Source of the DNA: Coriobacteriaceae bacterium
Lineage (GTDB): Bacteria > Actinomycetota > Coriobacteriia > Coriobacteriales > Eggerthellaceae
Direction of reading: 5' to 3'
Length of the DNA stretch: 64,000 nt
NCBI GenBank assembly: GCA_015062685.1
Contig: SUUE01000010.1
Location: forward strand, 25,720-89,719
Below are positions 57,055 through 64,000 of the stretch, piece after piece (the first letter of the stretch is position 1; each line of letters begins with the position of its first letter). The notes under the pieces were generated by a model. The model was not told the origin of the DNA, did no database searches, and worked only from the letters and a program-made list of their open reading frames with translations. The position numbers and the translations under genes were made by a program.

Positions 57055-59166
57055 TTAAGAAGCGCTTGCGGCGGAACTCGACGTTTTCTCCACGTCGCCT
57101 TCCTTTCCGGTTGCGGCGCTCGCGCTCGACGCGCTGGCGCCCAATGCACTCGACGCAGCCGCCGAAGAAGAGCCCTCCGCACCCGTGGTGGCAGTCGCAG
57201 CCGTGGCGGCGCCACGTTTGGTCGACGTGATCTCGCTCACGGTGTTCGTCGGCTCGTTTGCCACGTACGAGAAGGAAATCTCGTCGCCAACAGCATATGC
57301 GACGATCTGGATGGCCCCGGGCAACACGAAATCGTAGATGGAGTCATCGCCCTCGAGCGTCACGTAATAGTGCGTGTTGCCGTCGATGACCGCCTGCGCC
57401 ATCGTCCGGATGGTGCCTGAGGCCTCCTTGTACGTATCGCTGCCCTGCGCCGCGTTGCTCAAATCGTCCGCCGAGATGGCGCCGTTGGTCGCGAGCAGCA
57501 CCTCGTAGGACTTCTGGCATTCGGCAACGGTGTCGCCAACGGCCACGTTCTGGTAACGCTGGATGTCGATCATCGCGAACTTCTTCACCAGGCCGGCCCC
57601 GTCCTTGAGCGCCATGAAGTACGTCGGCTGGTTCGCCACGTTGATGAGCAGCGGGAAGGTGGACGTGTAGCGCAGGTTCTGCACCTGGCCCTCGGCCGAC
57701 TCCATGGCCGACGCCTCCGTGGCGCCCGCCACCGCGTAGTAGTGCGACTCCGCCGTGCGCTGGTCGATGAGCACGAAGCCCACGATCGAGCTGTCGGCAG
57801 TGGCCGACGTCACGCCGGTGTAGACCCACACGTCGTCGTCCTTCGCGATGTAGTTGTATCCGAGCGTGCCGTCGGTGCCGGGGGTGGTCTGAACGACGCC
57901 GGACTGGCCGAGCCACGAATTGAACCAGCCCTGCTGGTACCTACCGGACCAGTTGTACTGGCGCAGCAGCAGGTTCGCGGGATACACGCGGTCGACCCAC
58001 TGCGGAACGTCCTCGACGGAAACCTCCTCGCATTCGCCCGTGCTGGCATTGCACAGAACGACGCGATCGACGGTCTCGCCACCGAACAGGCCGATGGTGT
58101 ACTTGCGCACGGGGCAGATCCACCAGGGCTGGCCATCCTCGTCGATCTCGAACGACTTCTCGTCGAAGATATAGAACGGGTACTTCAGCTGGACGTAACG
58201 GTCGATGTTGCGCGCGAGCGGCTCGGAGGCCGTGTACTTCATGCCGTTGCCTTCGCCCAGCCTCACGATCTCGGCGTCCTGGGTCGTCATGTCCACGAGG
58301 GCGAACGCGGGGATGCCCTCACCGCGGTTCGTGAACCACTTGAACAGGTCCGCGTAGCCGAGCGGGCTCACGCGCACGGGCTTGCCCTTGTAGTTGATCT
58401 GGCTATAGAGGTCGTCCACCTCGAACTGGCTCACGTAATCGGGAATGCTGCCCATTTCGCGGTTGCCGAGCAGGATAGCCGAATCGCGGTCGATGACCGG
58501 GATCTGCGAATAGTCAACCTCCTGGATGTCCTCAGCGAAATCCAGGGTGTCGGTGCGGAGCACGTTCGCGTACTTCTCGGCATTGCCCGGGAAGAGGTCG
58601 AGCGACGTCACCCAGCCGATGAGGCCGAGCGCGAGCACGATGACGGGAATGAACGAGAGCACGCGGAACGCCTTAGACTTGCCCGGATTCGGGTCGAGCT
58701 TGCTGTCTCCCGTCTCGTAGCGGCGCGAGCGCCCCCTGAAGATGAGGAAGCACGGCAGCAGTATGAACACGATGACGAACAACCAGGCATCCGGGCTGTT
58801 GATGCTGATGGGCGGGTGGAACCACCAATAGGCGGCCAGCAATATCAGAATCGCCACGATGATGGCTATGACCATCGTGCGACGGCTCCACGACGCCATG
58901 CGATCGCCGAAGGAGCTCGCGAACTCGACCGTGGGGGGCTTGCCGTTGCCGCCGTCCGAGGAGCCGCCGCCGAAGCTAAAGCCCCCGAACGGGAACCCCT
59001 GGAACGGCATGTCGCCGCGGCTTCCAGACGCTGCGCCCGACCCCGAACTTGCACCGCCACCGGCAGCGCCCTCCGACTTCTTGGGGCCGTTGCCCGCGCC
59101 GATATCGTCCACGTCGACGCCCGACTGCTTCAATGCGTCGATCAGGTTGTCAATTCCTCTAGCCAT
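57055..59166 (-). CDS. Large membrane protein with extracytoplasmic domain, unknown function
   Basis: 703 aa, family not recognised. A cytoplasmic N-terminus (MARGIDNLIDALKQSGVDVDDI, then a Gly/Ser-rich linker with an FPFGGFSFGGG stretch) is followed by three TM helices (~97-118, 125-145, ~168-190). A ~450-residue outer domain with many Trp/Tyr-containing beta stretches comes next (GYADLFKWFTNRGEGIPAFA, QPWWICPVRKYTIGLFGGE), then a long Ala/Ser-rich low-complexity tail. It lies 42 bp after icd on the same strand, so it is possibly part of an acnA-icd operon, and precedes the rplJ leader. Confidence 0.8.
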   Translation of the reverse strand: MARGIDNLIDALKQSGVDVDDIGAGNGPKKSEGAAGGGASSGSGAASGSRGDMPFQGFPFGGFSFGGGSSDGGNGKPPTVEFASSFGDRMASWSRRTMVIAIIVAILILLAAYWWFHPPISINSPDAWLFVIVFILLPCFLIFRGRSRRYETGDSKLDPNPGKSKAFRVLSFIPVIVLALGLIGWVTSLDLFPGNAEKYANVLRTDTLDFAEDIQEVDYSQIPVIDRDSAILLGNREMGSIPDYVSQFEVDDLYSQINYKGKPVRVSPLGYADLFKWFTNRGEGIPAFALVDMTTQDAEIVRLGEGNGMKYTASEPLARNIDRYVQLKYPFYIFDEKSFEIDEDGQPWWICPVRKYTIGLFGGETVDRVVLCNASTGECEEVSVEDVPQWVDRVYPANLLLRQYNWSGRYQQGWFNSWLGQSGVVQTTPGTDGTLGYNYIAKDDDVWVYTGVTSATADSSIVGFVLIDQRTAESHYYAVAGATEASAMESAEGQVQNLRYTSTFPLLINVANQPTYFMALKDGAGLVKKFAMIDIQRYQNVAVGDTVAECQKSYEVLLATNGAISADDLSNAAQGSDTYKEASGTIRTMAQAVIDGNTHYYVTLEGDDSIYDFVLPGAIQIVAYAVGDEISFSYVANEPTNTVSEITSTKRGAATAATATTGAEGSSSAAASSALGASASSASAATGKEGDVEKTSSSAASAS

Positions 59167-59208
59167 ATCATGCCTTTCGTCGTCGGCAGCTGTTCGCTGC
59201 GTGCGCCG

Positions 59209-60408
59209 TTACAGCCTGCTTGCCACGGCGTCGATGAACGCCTCGGTGGTCAGGATGCGCGGATTCTCGAGCGTCGTGATGCGGGCCAGGTCGCCCGTCA
59301 TCTCGCCAGCCTCGATGGTGCCGATGGTGGCCTTTTCCAAGCGGCCAGCGAACTCCACCAGCTCGGGCAGCTCGTCCAGCTCGCCGCGCTTGCGCAGGGC
59401 GCCCGTCCACGCGAAGATCGTCGCAACCGAGTTCGTGGAGGTCTCCTCGCCCTTCAGGTGCTTGTAGTAGTGCCGCTGGACCGTGCCATGGGCGGCCTCG
59501 TACTCATAGACGCCCGTGGGCGAGACGAGCACGCTCGTCATCATGGCAAGGCTCCCGAACGCGCTGCTGATCATGTCGCTCATCACGTCGCCATCGTAGT
59601 TCTTGACGGCCCAGATGAACCCGCCGCGCGCCTTCATCACGCGCGCAACGGCATCGTCGATGAGCGTGTAGAAGTACTCGATGCCGGCCTCTTCGAACGC
59701 CTGCGCGTACTCGGCCTCGTAGATCTCGGCGAAGATGTCCTTGAACCGGTGGTCGTACTTCTTGGAGATGGTGTCCTTCGTCGAGAACCACAGGTCTTGC
59801 TTGGTATCGAGCGCGAACTTGAAGCAGCTGCGCGCGAAGCTCGAGATGCTCGCATCCAGGTTGTGCACGCCTTGGGCAATGCCGGGGCCATCGAACTCGT
59901 GGACCAGCTCGCGGATCTCGGTGCCGTCGGCGCCCGTGTAGACGAGCTCAACCTTGCCGGCGCCGGGCACGCGGATCTCGGTGTTCTTGTAGATGTCGCC
60001 GTACGCGTGGCGCGCAATGGTGATGGGCGCTTCCCAGTTGCGCACGACGGGCTGGATGCCCTTCACCAGGATGGGCGCTCGGAACACGGTGCCGTCGAGC
60101 ATGGCGCGGATCGTGCCGTTGGGGCTCTTCCACATCTGCTTCAGGTTGTACTCCTCAACGCGGGCCGCGTTCGGGGTGATGGTGGCGCATTTGACGGCCA
60201 CGCCCAAGCGCTTCGTGGCCTCTGCCGAGTCGATGGTCACCTGGTCGTTCGTCTCCTCGCGCTTGGTCAGGCCGAGGTCGTAGTATTCGGTCTTCAAGTC
60301 GACGAACGGGCAGATGAGCTTCTCCTTGATGAGCTGCCAGATGATGCGCGTCATCTCGTCGCCGTCCATCTCGACGAGCGGCGTCCTCATTTGAATCTTG
60401 TCGGTCAT
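59209..60408 (-). CDS. icd: NADP-dependent isocitrate dehydrogenase (eukaryotic-like subfamily)
   Basis: 399 aa. [16 protein letters not shown] start, [29 protein letters not shown] substrate site, [18 protein letters not shown] metal site and [16 protein letters not shown] site place it in the type II (eukaryote-like) homodimeric group. It oxidatively decarboxylates isocitrate to 2-oxoglutarate, giving NADPH for biosynthesis and glutamate precursor. Located 57 bp after acnA; likely one operon. ATG with AGAGG upstream. Confidence 0.96.
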   Translation of the reverse strand: MTDKIQMRTPLVEMDGDEMTRIIWQLIKEKLICPFVDLKTEYYDLGLTKREETNDQVTIDSAEATKRLGVAVKCATITPNAARVEEYNLKQMWKSPNGTIRAMLDGTVFRAPILVKGIQPVVRNWEAPITIARHAYGDIYKNTEIRVPGAGKVELVYTGADGTEIRELVHEFDGPGIAQGVHNLDASISSFARSCFKFALDTKQDLWFSTKDTISKKYDHRFKDIFAEIYEAEYAQAFEEAGIEYFYTLIDDAVARVMKARGGFIWAVKNYDGDVMSDMISSAFGSLAMMTSVLVSPTGVYEYEAAHGTVQRHYYKHLKGEETSTNSVATIFAWTGALRKRGELDELPELVEFAGRLEKATIGTIEAGEMTGDLARITTLENPRILTTEAFIDAVASRL

Positions 60409-60465
60409 TCGTTCCTCTTTCCACCGCCGGCCGAATGGTCGGCGGGCACGGTCATGTGCATAGCT

Positions 60466-63096
60466 CTAGATAAGGTTCCTCAAGACGTACTGAAGTATAC
60501 CGCCATGCGCATAGTACTCGTCTTCAGTCGGCGTATCGATGCGCACGATAACATCGAACTCGCAGACCGATCCGTCGGGCTTCTTCGCAGCCACCTTCGC
60601 CGCCTTGGGCGCGACGCGCTCGATCGTATACTCCTCCGTCCCGTCCAAGCCCAGGCTTTCGGCGTTTTCGCCCTCTTGGAACTGAAGCGGCAGGATGCCC
60701 ATGCCAATGAGGTTTGAGCGGTGGATGCGCTCGAAGCTTTCGGCGATGGCGGCGCGCACGCCGAGCAGCATCGGACCCTTGGCGGCCCAATCGCGCGACG
60801 ATCCGCTGCCGTACATCTTGCCCGCAACGACGATGACGGGCGTATCGCCGGCTTCGTAATGCATGGCGGCGTCGAACAGCCAGGAAACCTCACCGGTCGT
60901 GAAGTCGCGCGTCCAACCGCCCTTGCGCCCTTCCGCAAGCTTGTTGGCCAGTTTCACGTTGGCGAACGTGCCGCGCATCATAACTTCGTGGTTGCCCCGC
61001 CTGCTGCCATACGTGTTGAAATCCGCAGGCTCGACGCCGCGCTCCTGCAAATAGCGACCAGCGGGGGTCTCCGCCGCGAAGGCGCCCGCAGGCGAGATGT
61101 GATCGGTCGTGATGAAATCGCCGAGCAAGGCGAGCGCTCGAGCGCCCTCGATGGTTTCCGGAGCCTCGGGGCTGCGCCCCATGCCGTCGAAGTACGGCGC
61201 GCGGCGCACATACGTGGACGAATCGTCCCAGGCGAAGAGATCGCTCTTCTCGACGGAGAGCGCCTGCCAGGCTGCATCGCCGTCGAACAGGCCCTGCGAG
61301 CCCTGGGCGTACAGATCGGCGTCCACGAGCGGCATCAGGGCCTCGACCTCCTCTGCGGTAGGCCAGAGGTCGCGCATGGCGACGCCGCGGCCGACCTCGT
61401 CGTAGCCCAGAAAGTCGTTCTCCATGTCGAAGTCGACAGTGCCCGCGAGCGCGTAGGCAATGACCGCCGCAGGGGTCATGAGGAAGTTCTGCGCGACGTC
61501 GGGCGATATGCGACCCTCGAAATTACGGTTACCGGAAAGCACGCTGGCGAGCTCGATGTCGTCGCACACGTCGTGCATTTCCGGGAGAACGGGCCCCGAA
61601 TTGCCGATGCAGCTCATGCACCCGAACCCGCACGTCGAGAAGTTGAGCTTCTGGAGGCTCTCGAGAAGCCCCGCGCGCTCCAGCAGCAGCTCCGTGGCAT
61701 GGCTCCCCGGGGCGAACACCGTCTTCACCCACGGCTTCGGCTTAAGCCCCGCCTCTGCAGCCTTCTTGGCGATGAGGCCGCATGCGAGCATCATGCGCGG
61801 ATCGGTTGCCGTCGTGCAGCTCGTGACGGCGGCGATGGCAATGGCTCCATGGGTGAGCTCATGTTCCTCGCCGCCAAGGCTCACCTGCACCTTGGCATCC
61901 ATGTCGAGACCGCGCTCGGCGCAGATCTCCTCGAAGCGCGCCTTTCCGCTCGCGATGTCGAAACGGTCGTGCGGGCGGGAGGGGCCGGCCATCGAGTTGA
62001 CGATGCTGGCCAGGTCCAGCTCGATGACCTCGGAATACGTACGAGGTTCGTCGCCGTCCTCAAGCCACAGGCCCTGCGCCTTCGCATAGGCCTCGACGAG
62101 CGCCACCTGTTGATCGCTGCGCCCGGTCATGCGCAGGAAGTCGAGGGTCTGCCCGTCCACGGGGAACAACGTGCACGTGCTGCCGTATTCGGGGGTCATG
62201 TTCGAGATGCAGGCGCGCTGCGTTGCGGACAGCTGCGCCACGCCCGGCCCGAAGCATTCCACGAAGCAGCCAACAACGCCCTTGGCGCGAAGAATCTGAG
62301 CGAACTTGAGCGCGACGTCCATGGCGGCCACGCCGCTTTGCAGCTGGCCCGTGAGCTTAACGCCCACAACGCGCGGCACGAGCGTGGTAATCGGCTGGCC
62401 GAGGGCGGCCGCCTCGGCCTCGATGCCGCCGACGCCCCACCCCAGCACGCCGATGCCGTTCGCCGTTGGCGTATGAGAGTCGGTGCCGACGAGCGTGTCG
62501 AAGTACGCAAGGGGCGTTTCCCCCTCGCGTGTCATAACGACGCTCGCGAAGTTCTCAATGTTCAGCTGGTGACAGATGCCCTGCCCGGGCGGAACGATCC
62601 GCACGTTCTCGAACGAATCCTGGGCCCACTTCAAGAAGCTGTATCGCTCGCTGTTGCGCGCGAACTCGAGCTGCATGTTCGCCTTCATAGCACCCTCGCA
62701 GCCGAATTCGTCGGCTATGACGGAATGGTCAATGACGAGGTCGCACGGCACCTGCGGGTTGATCTTGGAAGGATCGCCGCCCAAGGCAACGCACGCGTCG
62801 CGCATCACGGCGAAATCGACGAACACCGGCACGCCCGTGAAGTCCTGGAACAGCACGCGCGCCGGGGAAAACTCCACCTCTTCGCCCGCCTGGCCGCTGA
62901 GGGCGGCGCTCACGATGCGCTCCGCATAGAGCCTCGCCTCTTTGTCGTCGCGCGCATTGCGCAGCACGTTTTCGAGCAGGACCGTCAGCGAGTAGGGCAA
63001 CTTCTCGGAGCCCTCGATGCCCGCAACCGGATAGTATTCGTACGTCAAGCCCCCGGCTTCGAGCACCGCGGTGGATTGACCAGCTTCGTCGAGCAT
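60466..63096 (-). CDS. acnA: Aconitate hydratase (AcnA/IRP1 type)
   Basis: 876-aa Fe4S4 hydratase. VGTDSHTPTANGIGVLGWGVGGIEAE is written here only in part: motifs VGTDSHT and GWGVGGIEAE, the cluster Cys in TSCTTATDP and STCGFGCMSCIGNSGP, and the swivel domain with YGSGSSRDWAAKGP. Converts citrate to isocitrate for icd. GGGAGG precedes ATG 63096. First gene of the acnA-icd unit. Confidence 0.97.
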   Translation of the reverse strand: MLDEAGQSTAVLEAGGLTYEYYPVAGIEGSEKLPYSLTVLLENVLRNARDDKEARLYAERIVSAALSGQAGEEVEFSPARVLFQDFTGVPVFVDFAVMRDACVALGGDPSKINPQVPCDLVIDHSVIADEFGCEGAMKANMQLEFARNSERYSFLKWAQDSFENVRIVPPGQGICHQLNIENFASVVMTREGETPLAYFDTLVGTDSHTPTANGIGVLGWGVGGIEAEAAALGQPITTLVPRVVGVKLTGQLQSGVAAMDVALKFAQILRAKGVVGCFVECFGPGVAQLSATQRACISNMTPEYGSTCTLFPVDGQTLDFLRMTGRSDQQVALVEAYAKAQGLWLEDGDEPRTYSEVIELDLASIVNSMAGPSRPHDRFDIASGKARFEEICAERGLDMDAKVQVSLGGEEHELTHGAIAIAAVTSCTTATDPRMMLACGLIAKKAAEAGLKPKPWVKTVFAPGSHATELLLERAGLLESLQKLNFSTCGFGCMSCIGNSGPVLPEMHDVCDDIELASVLSGNRNFEGRISPDVAQNFLMTPAAVIAYALAGTVDFDMENDFLGYDEVGRGVAMRDLWPTAEEVEALMPLVDADLYAQGSQGLFDGDAAWQALSVEKSDLFAWDDSSTYVRRAPYFDGMGRSPEAPETIEGARALALLGDFITTDHISPAGAFAAETPAGRYLQERGVEPADFNTYGSRRGNHEVMMRGTFANVKLANKLAEGRKGGWTRDFTTGEVSWLFDAAMHYEAGDTPVIVVAGKMYGSGSSRDWAAKGPMLLGVRAAIAESFERIHRSNLIGMGILPLQFQEGENAESLGLDGTEEYTIERVAPKAAKVAAKKPDGSVCEFDVIVRIDTPTEDEYYAHGGILQYVLRNLI

Positions 63097-63146
63097 GTTC
63101 CCTCCCTTCGCGCCCTTCCTTCGGGCGCTCCGATTTAGCATCCAAA

Positions 63147-63182
63147 CATTATAAAGAAAGGGTGCGCCATCGGCGCACCCTT
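63147..63182 (-). terminator. Terminator between HEAT-like gene and acnA
   Basis: aagggtgcgcc / ggcgcaccctt (63158-63182) with a 3-nt loop, then TCTTTAT on the minus strand. Confidence 0.85.
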
Positions 63183-63211
63183 GGAATCATCTCGAAACAA
63201 TCGGTCGGTGA

Positions 63212-63814
63212 TTAACGGAGGTTCTCGACAATCTGCGTCGCGCGCTTCTTGAGAGTCCCCTTTCCGTTGGTGGAATCGAACTCCATGCGAGCCGCAAGCT
63301 CTTCCTTGACATTATCCGCAAGCTTGCCTGTAGAGAAATCGACGATGGCGACGAGCATGTCATTGAACTCTAGATCGCCATGGCAGCACTGGATGCCCTC
63401 GTCGATAAGCGGCCACACCTTTTCAGAACGGGCTGCCGTCGTGGCCCCGATCTTGCACAGATACCTCATGGCGGCGAGACGGACCATGCCGCTCTCCTCG
63501 TCGAACAGGGCTGTCTCGGCTTCCTGGATCGCCTTGCTGCATGCGCGCGCATCGAAATCGACAAGCAGCGCCAGGGCCTCGAGGCACTCCCAGCGGGTTT
63601 GCCCCTCAGGCCGGTTGAGGGCATCGACAATGACGTCGATGTGTGGCACGAGCTTCTCCGGATTCTCCCGCGCTATGACGTGAACGGCGGAAGCCGCCAC
63701 CTGCCTGTCCCTACGCGAGCTGCCGGATAGCGTGTCGACGATCACGGCAAGCTTCTTCTCGTCCGTAATAGCTGCGTCTGCAATGGTCTTCAAGTCTTGG
63801 TTTCTATCGCTCAT
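63212..63814 (-). CDS. HEAT/ARM-repeat-like protein, unknown function
   Basis: 200 aa, entirely helical by composition, with repeating ~38-residue helix pairs: RRDRQVAASAVHVIARENPEK as one unit, QTRWECLEALALLV as another, and GMVRLAAMRYLCKIGA. This fits HEAT repeats and a protein-binding role. No catalytic motif, TM or signal. ATG 63814 with GAGGT 5 nt upstream, chosen over ATG 63829. Stand-alone between the rRNA operon end and acnA. Confidence 0.75.
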   Translation of the reverse strand: MSDRNQDLKTIADAAITDEKKLAVIVDTLSGSSRRDRQVAASAVHVIARENPEKLVPHIDVIVDALNRPEGQTRWECLEALALLVDFDARACSKAIQEAETALFDEESGMVRLAAMRYLCKIGATTAARSEKVWPLIDEGIQCCHGDLEFNDMLVAIVDFSTGKLADNVKEELAARMEFDSTNGKGTLKKRATQIVENLR

Positions 63815-63949
63815 AGGTACCTCGTTCATGCGAACTCAGAAAGATTCTCGTCTGGAATAAAGTATAAATAGCGCCCGATATAATCGGGTGCCAAACGAGG
63901 GAAACAACACTGAAACCCCTGATTGAGAATGCAAAAGCGCCCCTCGCGA

Positions 63950-64000
63950 GTGCGGCGACCTATCCTCCCGCAGGCTGACCCTGCAGTACTTTCGGCGAGG
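63950..64000 (-). rRNA. rrf: 5S rRNA, 3' part
   Basis: On the minus strand the window edge reads GCCGAAAGTACTGCAGGGTC, AGCCTGCGGGAGGATAGG and TCGCCGC, matching the conserved 3' half of 5S rRNA (the GCCGATGGTA..GAGAGTAGG region). The 3' end is near 63950. The rest, and presumably 23S and 16S, lie to the right of the window on the same strand. Confidence 0.88.

Noticed and set aside
57742..60717. 991-codon plus-strand frame opposite icd and the 703-aa gene, and the 805-codon frame opposite acnA
   Set aside because: Mirror frames of well-supported minus-strand genes; no start signals, no recognisable domain.
1..64000. CRISPR array, prophage or complete insertion sequence
   Set aside because: No regularly spaced direct repeats, no cas, integrase or transposase gene seen; the only repeats are the intergenic elements listed.

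Overview
The window is a 64 kb piece of a GC-rich bacterial chromosome. Gene content points to an anaerobic or microaerobic member of the Actinomycetota, most likely class Coriobacteriia, family Eggerthellaceae (inference from gene content, not a database match). The clearest marker is the actinobacterial envelope-signalling cluster fhaA-fhaB-pstP-rodA/pbpA-pknB. Supporting signs are cytochrome bd as the only oxidase, an FprA flavodiiron protein, hydrogenase maturation genes hypF-hypC-hypD, acetate kinase with phenylacetate-CoA ligase, and a remnant of a nuclease-like family that I associate with Coriobacteriia.

Layout. 1-4.3 kb: partial purC, a response regulator/histidine kinase pair, and a divergent Tat-type surface protein. 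4.4-11.1 kb: purB, two single-domain TrkA proteins, a muramidase-like exported protein, and hlyIII-corC-pspC. 11.2-13.4 kb: a GntR/YtrA regulator with a two-gene ABC transporter. 13.5-17.3 kb: cydAB and a CmpB-type membrane protein. 17.4-20.1 kb: a HAD phosphatase, then a sodium/solute symporter preceded by a Tyr-rich leader ORF and an attenuator-like terminator. 20.3-21.4 kb: a decayed, repeat-rich zone. 21.4-27.0 kb: paaK, a GGDEF protein, ackA and citrate synthase. 27.1-28.9 kb: tRNA-Arg with a duplicated 3' end, a DUF2804 protein and a tiny double-glycine peptide gene. 29-31.4 kb: brnQ and yycJ. 31.6-39.2 kb: the pknB/SEDS-PBP/pstP/fha cluster. 39.4-44.1 kb: three tRNAs, dat, tadA-ispE and aroK. 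44.3-46.8 kb: an Rrf2 regulator and an NhaC antiporter. 47-50.7 kb: hypF-hypC-hypD. 50.8-55.7 kb: pgi, fprA, two envelope or coiled-coil genes and a HAD phosphatase. 55.8-57 kb: rplJ-rplL behind an L10-type leader. 57-63.1 kb: a large membrane protein, icd and acnA. 63.2-64 kb: a HEAT-like protein and the 3' end of a 5S rRNA gene, so an rRNA operon lies to the right on the minus strand.

Functionally, citrate synthase, aconitase and NADP-isocitrate dehydrogenase give the oxidative arm of the TCA cycle to 2-oxoglutarate. Cytochrome bd and FprA handle oxygen, and acetate kinase gives substrate-level ATP. The kinase/phosphatase/FHA block would couple peptidoglycan synthesis to Ser/Thr phosphorylation.

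The most unusual material is non-coding. (1) Two different tRNA genes each have their 3' end and terminator re-copied exactly 186 bp downstream, with three hairpins between the copies whose stems differ but whose loops are conserved. (2) A three-copy element has a conserved core enclosed by unrelated but self-complementary flanks. (3) A two-copy 100-nt hairpin shows compensatory changes. A leader-peptide attenuator, an orphan double-glycine peptide and a fused SEDS-PBP protein are the main protein-level finds.
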